Below are positions 52,590 through 64,000 of a stretch of DNA of 64,000 bases, one piece after another (position 1 is the first letter of the stretch; each line of letters opens with the position of its first letter). Source of the stretch: Taenia hydatigena (taxonomy: Eukaryota > Platyhelminthes > Cestoda > Cyclophyllidea > Taeniidae); NCBI GenBank assembly GCA_036345935.2, contig JADWOT020000009.1, forward strand, positions 1,068,287 through 1,132,286, written 5' to 3'. Position numbers and translations under genes: made by a program. Below the pieces are notes generated by a model that was given only the letters and a program-made list of their open reading frames with translations, was not told the DNA's origin and searched no databases.

Positions 52590-52928
52590 TTGATTGGCTG
52601 ACGCCTGCATTATGAAGCGCGAACGACTTTTCGGTGCCTGATGAAAAGCATGACGTATTCAACCAACAAGCCAATTCACCATCCAGTCAGCCAACTAACT
52701 GACTGAGATGTGATTGGTCGACGGGGTAAGGCAGTCGATCTCATTGCCAATCACGCACCTTGATAGGTTTTTTGATCCACAGCTTCCTCAACTCTATAAG
52801 CTGCACTGCAAGCTCTCAAGGATTGCCTTGTAAAAATCCTCTCCTTGCAAAACCGATGCAACATGGGTGTTTTATTGACCATTCTATTCTTCTGCGAGGC
52901 CTTGCCCTATATCAGGACCACTGAGTAG
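52590..52928 (+). promoter_or_regulatory. Promoter-like cluster with a short signal-peptide-like frame
   Basis: CCAAT-box cores occur at about 52593 and 52711 (as ATTGG) and at 52747 (as CCAAT). A TATA-like CTATAA at 52794-52799 lies 64 bases before an ATG at 52863. That ATG opens a 21-codon frame whose product starts MGVLLTILFFCEALPY, like a secretion signal, and stops at TAG 52926-52928. A possible donor GTAGAC lies just before the stop, but I found no matching downstream exon. It may be a first exon, a remnant of a secreted-protein gene, or chance. Confidence 0.3.
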
Positions 52929-53646
52929 ACCATAGTTGGCTAGTCCAAAGCAACTCAATCAAGCAAATACCATGTTCTACTTTCTTTGAAATGCTGAACT
53001 GCAAGAGCATAAGCCATTGAATCAGAACGCATGTCTCAGCAGTAAATGCTGAAAGCAAATCTCGCCTGCAATCACCGAGTTGCGATTTTGGGGTCCACTT
53101 GGCACAAAAGCGCATTCATTGTTTTCTTTAATCCAAGCATACGGCTTAAACTGTTTTTCCTTCTTACATTTTTCGCCAGTAAATGGACACTTCTTAGTTA
53201 GAAAAAGACGTGTTACTTATCAGTCCAATGTCTGATTTCTTCTTTGTTAGGTGAAAAAATGAAAATTTTCGCTCTGGTATGGCTCACTGTCACATGGAGG
53301 AGGAGCATAGCTGTATTGCAAATAGGTGGGCAACACTTTCTTCCAAATGGTGTGCAATACCTGACTGGTAAACTTTGAGGCGAATAGAACCTCAATATCT
53401 AAACAAATTTATGGTCTAAGAAGAGCATTAAGTTGGTTCCTGGTTTTGTGAGTCGCAACGGCAGATGAATATGCATCGCATGAACCAATCACAAGGCTCC
53501 ATGGTGTTGCGCAGGTTCAACTAACAGGTACCGATTTCAGTTCCGAGAGGGTGTATTTCACGACATCTACCTATAAAGCCTTACAAAGAAGTGGGTCGTT
53601 ACTGAGAGTGAATTCTATTTTATAATAGAAAGCTCTTAACATCATG

Positions 53647-53926
53647 TTAAAGTCGAATTAAATAACGGGTCAGCAAATGCAGTTTTCTCAGCAGTTGATG
53701 CAGCTCATGCCACTCCTTACGTGGCAAGCGATCAATTACGCTAATCTCGTGACTAACCAGACGCCACTGCATCCCGAAGAAGAGGCAAATACTTGTCCTC
53801 ATCATAAAACATAGACAATTTGCAAATTCGCCTCCACCCACTCTTCTCGAACCAAGCGTCTTCAACCGCAGCTGAGAGGAAGACTAACGCAAACGCAGCA
53901 AGTGTGTTGACGAAATGCGCCAGCAT
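53647..53926 (-). pseudogene. Small secreted protein gene, frame-broken, at the palindrome junction
   Basis: Read from ATG 53926 downward, the product starts with a textbook signal peptide, MLAHFVNTLAAFALVFLSAA. A polar, acidic-then-hydrophobic mature part follows (FYDEDKYLPLLRDAV) and stops at a TAG near 53735. In a shifted frame the same strand continues open to TAA at 53647 with an amphipathic helix, WHELHQLLRKLHLLTRYLIRL. The whole is 280 nt, one base more than a multiple of three, so a one-base shift separates two coherent halves. No intron of plausible size repairs it. Size, signal peptide and charged C-terminal helix recall cestode antigen B/HLBP-like lipid-binding proteins, by architecture only. 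The palindrome junction lies about 70 bp upstream of the start, so its original promoter is probably lost. Alternatives are a 57-aa protein ending at the TAG, or a sequencing error. Confidence 0.45.
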
Positions 53927-53997
53927 AACTGCCAGACTTGTTGATCAGATCAATTGAAGGGAGAACTCTTTGATGTCTTTGCAAATGCTGGCGCATT
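53914..53997. repeat. 13-bp inverted repeat overlapping the right junction
   Basis: AATGCGCCAGCAT at 53914-53926 is an exact reverse complement of ATGCTGGCGCATT at 53985-53997, with a 58-base loop. The first half contains, on the minus strand, the start codon of the small secreted-protein gene. The second half overlaps the palindrome's inner boundary at 53995 by three bases. Confidence 0.9.
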
Positions 53998-56900
53998 GCT
54001 TGAATGTTTCAACCAACGTGACTTTACTTACCTTCGCCATTCACTGAGAAGGCTTAGACACAGGAACCCACTTGATGGGTCAATGTTGGGATGAAATATG
54101 GGTGGATCGAAGGTCACATCTGGACAAGTGTTAGAATATGCAGGACAACACTTTATCTAAAACTAATCATTGTTTGTGTGCTTTTAATGAAGTACTTGAG
54201 CAGTGTCAAGTGCCCACTACTTCACCAATGAAGGCATTTGCATTGCAGATGCGGCGAAATTGCACAATTATTAGTATTGACGCAGACCTCCTTAGTACCC
54301 AATCAGTGCACAATTTATAAATGGAGAAATACAATGAAGAATTGGTAGACAAATACAAGTAGTAGATTAAGCGTCGAAGATCTTACTGTCAACAGGAACA
54401 CTGCGTGGACATTGTAACCGGATTTGGGTCGCAGAGAAACCTTGACTGTCATCTCATCGATTCCCACGATGGACGCCTGGCCGTTGGCCAAGGCGTCAAT
54501 TGTCCTGTAAAGCTGCTGCAGGTCCTTCATAAATGTTCGTTGCGATGCTGGAGAAGTCATCTGAAGGTGGAGCTGTTTACGAAGCCGATGAAACAAGATG
54601 CCTGAATTAGGCTAAGATCGGTTCAAGCTCTTCACTGCAATCCGTCAAACACTTTCGGCTCGCTAATCACCTCTATGATGCTGCCGCTGCAATGCGAAAT
54701 TAAGGTGACTGTAATTCTAGGGCATGTTGACAGTCTCCAATAGTGTAGAGGATGATGGATCCCCGAGCCATACCTAAAACAAGAATCTTGAACGTTGGTT
54801 AAACAAGAGACGAGCAATCTTTGAATTCCAAGACACTATAATTCGGCAAGTGAGCTACGTGCAAGTGATTTGAGTGAACAGCCCATTCGAGTGATCGCGA
54901 TGAACCGACTCAAATACTTTCGCTATCAAGACTTACACTGAGTAAAGCAATTGACAGCTTGTTTCTCTCACGCATTGCAAGGCAAGGTGGCAACTCTTAG
55001 TTTAGGTCACTGACCTACACCTTCCCTAATTACACCCACACATCAGGCTGCACCATCAAGTGTCTATTGTAAGAGCCTAACAAACCATTCGAGGATTAGA
55101 ATTCACCGTTACTGTGATTGCAAGAAGCCCACACTTCTGGTTGGCAGGCGTGAAAGCATAATTGCAAGTTCAATAGCTCACTAGCCTCTGTGGCCCTGGA
55201 GAAGGGGTTTGCGTGACTGCTCATACAAAGTGGGCGTATAATTATCAACCGCTCAACGCAATCCCTCAATAATCTGTTACCAACAAAATTGAAGCATTTC
55301 TGCACTCTAAGGACTGCAGCACAAAACACTTGCAAACTTTAGTGAATGGCTACTTGTAACGGATCAGCGATACTCCAAAGCCACGCATGCTTCTGAAATT
55401 TTGTATGATAGGACGAATGCATGAACACCTTCCTAATATTGATATAGGTTCCGAGGCATATTTTATTTTTACGTTCGAATAAGAATTTGGCTATGACATG
55501 GGGAGTCTAGTGCAAATTAAAAGCGTTCCTGTCTAAGCGAAGCAAGGAGAAGTAAAGAGCCATTCGTGCGAAAGATGAACATCAATAAGGCCTGCTCAAA
55601 ATGCGATCCGAAATAAGAGTCGAAGACTAGACCTCACGACGTTCCCGTCGATCGGTACAAGGGAGCTGCAGATGTAGGCCAGCCACGCAATCGAGGAGCG
55701 GCACGACTTCCAGCGCATATATTCATGCATCAGTGTGGTTTCAAGGTCACGACGAGCCAATCCACTTTTTCTGCGACGCATTGATTCTTCAGTTTGTGCA
55801 GCTCTTCCGCTGTTGCTATTTTGCCTTCAAGGCTACTAACGAAGGTGGACTTTCTTGCCGATGGTTTAACCCCTACAAAAGTTTGCGAGGACTTAGCAAC
55901 GGTTTGTGAGGAAAACTATAGCTTCAACTAACCTATAGCGAAAAGCATGACACTGCGACATATTTTCGAGATTTCCTGTTTCTTGTTACCTTCATTGCAA
56001 TTCCAAATTCTTCATTAGTATTCAATGCTATTCACTGAATAAAATTCGATTTTAATAGTCTCTTTTAATAAGGGCATTTTACTTGGTCACCTCTCGAATC
56101 GGCAGTCACAATAACCCTCTTGAAGTAGTTCGCATTTGCAATCAAAGATTGTGAGCAAAACCTGTAAAGTTACCATTTAATTTGTCCTTACTAGAAACCA
56201 AATAGTTTTATCTTCTAGTGATGTAAGGTGCAATTGGAACTTTACGCTGCATTTATACCATACTTTTACTCATGTGAATGATCATGCTGACTTGAATTGA
56301 TGGGATCAAGGAAACTGAAACAGTTCGTCTAGCCTGAGGTTTAACTGTTTCTCGCTAGCACGCTATGCTGTTAAAGAGATCAAAATTGTGTTCAAATGAG
56401 ATCTTATTATGCCACTTGTCCACGTTCATGCCTTTTAAGCATGGTTGTACTTAAGGTGAAATACGTATTAGGCATGAATGCCGGTGATAGTCAAATGAGT
56501 ATATTTGTCATGGTGACTTGCGGAATGAGTTGAAGTGTCAGGTGATGGTGAAAGTCTGTGACTTGCTAAAATGCTATACAAGATTGTTTAGCCACAAATA
56601 GAATGACTGATATTCGAAAGGTGTGTGAAATGTCATGTGAAGCCAAGAAGGACGCGCCACTGTAGCCTCCAAACGCCAAATACTACTTAACTACCCAACA
56701 TTTCTACTAATTACGTAGCAAACACCTTACAATTTTGTTTTTGGTTGGGAAAGTTATGGGTCATTGATGTATCAGATGTGAGTTGTAGAAAATAGGAATT
56801 CGAATCATGCTAAAGGCATTGGGAAATAGGTGATCATCATTAAGTGAGATTGGCCCGTCGAAAGGGGCTGCTCATCAAATGACACTTTGGGCCGTCTGAT

Positions 56901-59900
56901 GTTGTAATATCCAATGGCATGTCTGTTATTTGTCTTTTTGGTTGAGTGCAATCCCTTCTCTCTTGCAAACATGGACAAATTGAGACAAGAGCTCCATTTA
57001 AACGAGGTCGTAATTCAAAGTGATGGTCTGACACCACACAAACTCTCAACCAAGGGAAGTACGATCCGCCTTGCTACCTGCATGCAGCAGGGTGGGGCGA
57101 ATGTCATGCAAGTGAGAGAGCAATGGGTTTCCAACTAGCTCGCAAAGTTGGTAGAAATTGATAGTTGATTTTTAGTGTCGGATTTTCTCCTTGGCTCCTC
57201 CTACCCTATACTTCTTAGCAAAACGAATGCCCATAAATTGGCGCCTTTGAGCGCGTGCTTCTATTTGATTCGCACAGAGCAAAGTGGAGCAAAGTGCTGG
57301 TCTTCGATGCGAGGTCGGAGCAGAAAATGAAATGCTGCACCACGGTGAGATGTGTGAAGAGGTTACATGCAGTTGTTGGAGCAGGTGGCAATCCCCCAGC
57401 AACATTACCCACCAGTCACTTCTCTAACTACCAATTCCATCAATGTGAGTTATTTAAGCCCTCTTATGACCAATGGGCACGTCATCTGTGAAAGCTGCCA
57501 CGACCAGTAAAGTGGACATGGTTGCTGTTTCGCTGTTTGCTGGTAAGCAGCTGGATTTGTGCTTTCAATTGCCCATTTCAACAAGGTAACTCATTGGATC
57601 TTAATGAAGACGGTAAAATGTGTGTTGATTTTGCACAACTTGTGTCACAATGGGCTTCGTTGATTCTTTAGCCATGTTCTATTGCCAGAGACCCACACAT
57701 TTTTACAGGAGCTAAGCCAACGCAGAAAGGAAAGGAGGCAGAGAGACGAATTCATTCCTCGCCAAGAGGCTAGCAATGTCAGCAACTTTGTAGGATGCTT
57801 TCAAATGCTTCAGTAAGGGGAATTCGTTTATATTCCTACAATCTGTATTCTATTTCCTTTATTCCACTGCAACTATCTTCACAATTTATGTCTGTTTTCA
57901 TTTGGTTGAAATGAACTTTTTTAGTGGTCTGAATGGAGTACTTTTGAATAGTTTCATAGAAGCTTCGTTTTCCCTCCAAATTTTGGGGAGGGCAGTGCTT
58001 AAGTAAACTCCACTGGAGTGTTCAGTATTGCCTTTCTTCTGACTACAGCCTAGCAGACGGAAGTTACTACACTGCCCGTACCAACGTCCGCCAAGACGAG
58101 CTTGAAAGTAGTGCACACAAGCACAAAGTACGGCCTGGATAGCAGTTGATGTCAATTTGCTCAACGACTGTTCCTTTATGTGAAAATATAGGTTATTATG
58201 ATAAGCGAGCCATGGCGATGAGTGATCAGTTGGTTAAGACGTGAATTTGGGGGTAAATTTGCCTCTAACATTGCCGGCTTACAATTGGCCGCACATTGTC
58301 CAATGATCCGGACTTGCCGACAATGCATTGGGGTGTTGAGAAGCATGGCTCTCAAAATCTGCAATCCGAACCACCTCCCGATGATAACGCTTGCATGAAT
58401 TAGAGGGGTTCTTAAGTCTGGACTGCCTTCCTTAAAGATGCCAGCTACTTAGCTGGATCAGAGTAGTTTGAAGCATTTGTGTCTTCAGAGGGTGAGATCT
58501 GCAGTAGAATGCTACAATTCTAGGGTAACAGTGGTTTGATTTCAGTGGGGAGTGGTTTAGCGTTGTAACTGAGTTGAAGGACGGACTTTTGAGGCGAATT
58601 CGTTTGACAGGTGGAACAAAGTAGTGTGCGTAAATGCTGCCAATTTGAGAGTCTTGTAATTATTTTGGCCGAGCTTGTAACCCTCTCGAAGTGCGAACGA
58701 GTCGTTCCTCCTACGGAACTAGTGCATTGTAGATCTCGAACAAGCCATTGTGCGGATAAAGTGGCAATTTGAGAATAGTACGAAAAAGGAGGATCTGTGC
58801 TTCCCTTGGTTGGATACGTGTTAAGGGGAGAAAGAAGGTTGCTGAAAGTAACAGATGTAGATGCCACCCATCGAGAGAGCCCCGACGAAGATGCTAAAAA
58901 GTGGGGTGTTATGGAATGCGTGCCTGTTTGAATGTACCTTTAGGGCGAAGAACGATCATTACAGTCGGACCGTGTGACTGAGCGGGAGCCATTGACTCTC
59001 GAGGAGGAAAAGAACCCTGAACCCGAGTGCCCTCAATCCTCTTCAGACCTACCCAATAAAAGATGTCTTCCTCCAGTCATAGCGCTCATTTTAGGGGTGT
59101 AAAACACATTAGTGTTGAGAGCTCTTTGGACAAAAATGAAAACAAACTCCCAACGCGGCAATGTTGGGAGAAATCGTTGAGCTATGCTTCAATTTGACCA
59201 TGGTATTGCAGCTCCCTGACGCTGTGTAGTTAATGGTCATACCGTCGTAGCAGAGGAGCTAACGCAATGGGAGCGCATGAAGTGACCACCTCAATTGGCT
59301 CTTATCGAAACATTAGGAAGTGGTGGTAAAGCATTGTGCCAGACTAATCCTTTTGGTGAAAATAAGCATTGCACATCTATCTGGTGTTGCATGCTTCAAC
59401 TCCATTGCAGCGAGTGAGGTTGTAACTGCGGTTTTCTGTATGTTGAAGGGATGCTGCATTGCTAAACCGCCCAGCACGACTTGTCGGAGGAAGTTTATCA
59501 TTCAACATTGGGTTAGCAGTTGTCAAAATGGTCGTAAGGCTCACCTTGTTATTTGGTAGTTTGTACTTAAATGGAATACATATGTTGAAGTGGGAGGATG
59601 GATATAGCGTTTCATGCGTAATTGTGTTACTATGTCGGGTATCTCCTGGATGCATCAAAACTGTTATTGGTGCGCGTAGTTAGTGCCGAATCTAACTCAC
59701 AAGATGGATTTTAGATCATTGTCTCAAAACTGACATCACCAGTAGGAGGAGGCGAAAACCGTGAGATGATGGTGACTGCTAGCATACCTCCACTTTTTCC
59801 AATCGCTTTGAGTAACGCCAACACCATCGGCATTACAGTAATGATGAAACACTTCGTAAGCGTAGGAAACATCCGATGCATCGGAGTGTTGTGTTCACGT

Positions 59901-62900
59901 GGGCAATCCAGGTCAGACGACTGGATATGTTGTGCGTGAGACCACGAGACACACCCCAGTTTGTGGAACCGTCAAGCCCTTAACGTCTTGTGCGGTCATG
60001 AGCGTGATTAAACGTACCCATTCGTTTGGATGACCTAGCATCGTGAAGCCTGCGAATCAATGCCCAAATCAGCGTTTGGCTATCACGTTTGCCATATTCC
60101 CAGTAGAGCAAAGGTGGTGCTTCAGCTCAACATCCAAGACGGTTCAATTGATTCGGTTTAAGTGGGTTGCATTGGTTAAAAAGGGAATTAAGCACGTAGG
60201 TAGTTAGCAGAGGAAGTATATTCGAGCTCGGAACGATTACCGAGGCATTGGCGCCACCATGAATGCCGGTTGTCGGTGGGGTTGAGAAGTACCCTTACCA
60301 AATAGCACGAGCTCACGATCGACTAATTAATCAAACAGTTGGGCTTGGAATTGTCGCATTTTCTACTTCCTTCCCTCAGCCTCTCCTTTCTGCTTTCCTC
60401 ATTTTCTCGTTTTCACTGTTCTTTTAGAGCGTACGACTCGCCGAGCATTGACGTGGACACAGATGTCTCGACGACTGGTAACTGGAAGCCAGCCCATAGT
60501 AGTGACTACTGTCACCATGCATCACAAATCTGCATTCCATCCCCTCTCAACCAGCTGCGACGCAGTTTCGTTGCGTGGTCAACACCATATAACCCACGAC
60601 AAAACAAGGGCAACGATACGTAGCAGAAAAGTGTGGGACATAATCATTTACTAAGTCAGACAGGTAGCCAACTGCTCCCCTTCCATATCTACGCAATGTA
60701 TAATGTCTTCGTATTACGTTGGTATGGGTGTGATGAAACGAACTCTGCTCCGTTTTCACTTTGAGGATTGTCGCCTGCATCTTTGACAGTGAAGTAGGCA
60801 TAGTTGGAGAAAAATAAACCGCAGTGTGGGAGACGAACCAGTCGGTCGTTCTGGGCTCCCTTCCGCCACATGAGTGTGTCATGGAGCACAGAATACACGA
60901 CGCAATAATGCCTCAATGGTCTACCCTCCCCAGACAGGCAGAAGTGGCACGTGCGACTAGATGTCAGCACAGACTCGTAGCAGATTTTGTATCCATTTTA
61001 GGTGTCTCTAGTTATCATGGCTGATTTAATGGAGGCGCAGGATCAATATAAGTTGTGATTAGTGTGCCAAGGTGGTACAAACGTGAAGGATGCCATGATG
61101 CTCTTCACCGACAATGGAGACACTGGTGAGCTTCATCGTTTGACATCAAACGGACAGGCAGCAGATGGAGAAGCATTTGAACCCGTCTGTTGACTTCCAT
61201 TAGATGATAGGACATGTTAGGGTATGACCCCGTGAAGTCTACTTCCGATCAATCCGCTTTTTAGGCTTACACCCTGTGTGACAAGCAAATACCACGGAAT
61301 AGTGGGAAGATGGGGCAGTATTGCTTGCCTATCCAAAGATGAAACTCAACTAGCAGGTGGATGATGTGGTCTCCTTGTACATACTAATTTAAGGTCTGAT
61401 CAATTGCAAACGAATGACTTGTTATCGGAGCACCTTCTGAATTGGCCTAAAAATGTTGGCCAACGGTGCGACTGGACTGGACAGGCTGTTGAATCTATAT
61501 GTTTCACATCCACTTTTGACAAATCCTCTAAGGTACCTCTTGGCTATTTTGGACGCTGAGATAGAATCGGGTCATTCGTTGTCCTCTCTGCAGATGAAGT
61601 CGCGTTTGCTTAACTATCCATCGCCTTTTCCATGAGACCTGCGCCCTAATTATTAACTAATTCTTTTGCGCTATAATGGCAATAAGGTGGCACATCCGTG
61701 AAATAAAAGACGTAGAATCACGGGGAGTAAACTAAAACAAATCATCACCCTCTGTTGCCCACGATGACTTTCTTGTGCGGTGTGAGCTGCGCAAAGGAGA
61801 TGAAATGTTTACATCCAATCAACACTGATTTTATTTCTTCGCCGAGGTCTGTTTGAAAGTTTTGTTTTGGCGGTCATCCTATCTGGCGAACTGCAAATTC
61901 CTCACGTCATCGGTAATCCCGGCAGCGAATCACTAATGATGGTTGCTAACACATTGCTCTTAAAATCAGGCGAACCCAGGGCTCCAAATACGAATCTAAG
62001 CAGTCAATAAATAGGGGCTTGATAGATCCGTCGGCCTGCGCTAAAACACATCATTAGGACGTTTGCCACACTTTTGGGCATCAATTTGCCCTCTTGTAAT
62101 TTGCAACGCCATTAGAAAATGAATGGTGATACGCAGGTCTCGCAACAGCTACCTTGGACAGGATTTCACATTCGAAGAGGTATGTACAAGTGTAAAGCAC
62201 CTAGAGAGCAGCATTGCAAGACTTTTTAGAGCAACATTTTTTGGTTAGTTGGGCTTTCGAAATCCACTTTGGTGAATGGCGCATTAGGGGAGGATAGGCG
62301 ACACCACACCAGTGCCGGTCCAAACGGTCTGGTGGGTAGAGTTTTGGTAAGTGGTTTGGTAGAGGGTCGGCCATCTACGCCATAATTACCTCAATATAAT
62401 GGTGATATCGAATCCGATGTCTGGCCAACATGGAAGCAGGCTCACACGCATGAGCGTCGACAAATAAAGGCATCTGCATCAAAGTCTCCGTTCATTCATA
62501 ATTTTGCTTGGGGTCTCGAGGGAATCCACATCACTACAGAAAGGTAAATTGCTTGACCTCTGAAACCATTCTAAACACGACCTTAACAGGGTGCGTATCA
62601 CAAGTAAACTTCGACAATGGCGACCCGGCAATCACATTGGAGTCAAGATCATTTGGTTGGAGTAGGTACACTGCGTACAAGCCTTGAGCAGGGCAAATGT
62701 CTGGCACTTTACTGCTCATCGCTTCACATAGCATATCATACAATCAATTCGCCTCCATATCTTCATTTAGACAATCGTGTATCGCGTAATGATTCACCAG
62801 AAGTAGACGTTGTGTTAGCACCAGAAGCGGCCTAGTCTTGACCAACTCTGGAAGTATCTACTAAGGACGTGGGTGCGTAAGTCAATGCCAACTTTTTTAC

Positions 62901-64000
62901 TCATCGGTCCACGCAACGAGTGCGAAGGGCGTCATGTGAAAATTGTTGACGACAGAAATTCATCCACATGACTAAGCAATACTTCAACTCAATCCTCTTC
63001 CCTACTGACCGTCACTACCGCTCCACAGAGAACTTCCACAGGCCAGTCCGAGCAGTAAAACAAAAAATCTTGAGGACACTCCACAGAGAAATCACGAAAG
63101 CTGCTGCTTCGGACACGTACAAAAGTAGGAATAAAGGGCCTCTCAATCTTAGTGACCTTTGTGAGTGGGAGAGATGAATAGGTACCTGCACTCTCAGGCA
63201 ATACTGACTGGGGGACACCTTGAGGAGTTAAGGAAAATAAAAGGAGGCTTAAAGCCCTCCACCACAACTGACGGTTTGAAGTAAGGGCGCCTGACCAAAG
63301 AGGAATCATTGCTGGTGGGCTCATCGGCTTCCGGGCACAACCATAAAAACGGGTACATCTAGGCGATCGAATGGAAACGCCTCTAGCATGCAAAAACTTT
63401 GTGTATTCAACAAAAGAGCAAATGTTAAACTTCCTAAATTGTACCATCTCTACAAACTTTGAGAGAAAAACCAATTCAATGAAATGTCTCTTCGAAGGTC
63501 TAGAGTTGATATGCGATTGTTAGGAGCGGGGACACACTGAGCAAAACATAAAATACCAAATTAGTACCCGGTCAGTCCTCAAAAGTTCTGCATAGAATTA
63601 TGGTTACTGATTCCGAAAGGCGGGTTTTAAAATGACTTTTAGTTGGCCAATTCATCGCGTCATGAAGTTTGTGCAGCAAAAGGTGAGTCTCAAAACTCCC
63701 TAATGAAAACTGCAGAGAAGCGTCAGGTGGTAATAATCAGGTCATCGAAGTACTGATTTTTTAATAAAAAGTTAAAGTAAGCCTGTACTTTAGCATCCAG
63801 CAGTTGTCCTATGGGTCCTTCATTCAAGCGGCAAGAATTTTTCAAGTGATGCTCGAGGGGGAAGTTCCTGAATGGTGCCAAGCGATTCCAGGAAAAGCGA
63901 TCGGATGACAATGGCGGAGCCACTGAGAAGCCCTTCCCATCTACTCAGGTAAAATTGCCAAGATCCATACCCGAAGATTCTGTAACTTTAAACCTAAAAG
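53995..64000 (-). repeat. Right arm of the giant inverted repeat, continues past the window
   Basis: Reverse complement of 49017-39012 with the single-base differences listed for the left arm; the corresponding right-arm positions are 61401, 60239, 60049, 59663, 59430, 57792, 57749, 57748 and 54510. Homology is still perfect at base 64000, so the arm is longer than the 10,006 bp visible. It carries the 5' part of the UBC gene but not its 3' end. No other gene is recognised. Confidence 0.97.
54032..54601 (-). pseudogene. 3'-truncated duplicate of the UBC/E2-like gene
   Basis: Exons mirrored from the left-arm gene lie at 54387-54601 and 54032-54156 on the minus strand, including the HPN motif and the expected catalytic Cys. 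The donor GTAAGT is kept, but the arm ends 37 bp beyond it. What follows is unrelated spacer sequence, so the C-terminal helices and Glu-rich tail are missing. The only exonic difference I see between the copies is 48502/54510, a synonymous third-position change in a Leu codon. Transcripts from this copy could read into the secreted-protein remnant on the same strand. Without the last exon it cannot encode a complete UBC fold. Confidence 0.8.

Larger units (their letters stand above)
49018..53994. other. Unique spacer between the palindrome arms
   Basis: The 4,977-bp centre of the inverted repeat. It holds the last exon of the UBC gene, an unidentified coding-like stretch (49646-51002), a promoter-like stretch near 52.6-52.87 kb and, at its right edge, a small secreted-protein gene with a frame break. 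The left boundary lies inside an intact gene, so the left side is the ancestral arrangement and the right junction is the novel joint. Confidence 0.9.

Noticed and set aside
39012..64000. Possible transposon with giant inverted termini
   Set aside because: No transposase, integrase or reverse transcriptase is visible in the spacer or arms, and the left boundary lies within an intron of an intact gene rather than at a target-site duplication.

Overview
The window is nuclear DNA from a multicellular eukaryote, most probably a flatworm and possibly a tapeworm. The evidence is split genes with GT-AG introns of two sizes: very short ones (31, 36, 38 and 41 bp) mixed with introns up to 1.8 kb in the same gene. 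TGA, TAG and TAA all act as stops, gene density is low, and there are no operons, Shine-Dalgarno sites or bacterial features. The flatworm assignment is an inference from intron structure and protein divergence; no species is claimed.

Layout: (1) 1-16016 holds no gene I can defend, only a few exon-like stretches and families of short dispersed repeats, including a snap-back pair near 14.66-15.08 kb. (2) 16017-27489 (+) is a complete 19-exon gene for a PITRM1/PreP-type mitochondrial M16C metalloprotease. (3) 28633-35564 (+) is a complete 8-exon gene for a germ cell-less (GMCL1-like) BTB-BACK protein. (4) 35565-39011 is apparently non-coding. (5) 39012-64000 is one giant inverted repeat: the left arm (to 49017) and right arm (from 53995) mirror each other over at least 10,006 bp with no net length change, around a 4,977-bp spacer. 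The right arm runs off the window, so the true arm length and the left boundary are unknown.

The palindrome carries a ubiquitin-conjugating (UBC/E2-like) gene. In the left arm its exons continue across the inner boundary into the spacer and encode a whole UBC fold. In the right arm the mirrored copy is cut 37 bp after its second recognised exon and has no 3' end. Next to that right junction, on the minus strand, lies a small gene with a clear signal peptide. It resembles cestode small secreted helical proteins in architecture but is split by a one-base frame change. A 13-bp inverted repeat, which includes that gene's start codon, overlaps the right junction. By eye I found nine single-base differences between the arms, eight of them between 41.6 and 45.3 kb.

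The two intact single-copy genes are housekeeping or developmental and show no functional link to each other. The noteworthy biology is the palindrome, its junction and what it did to the genes there.
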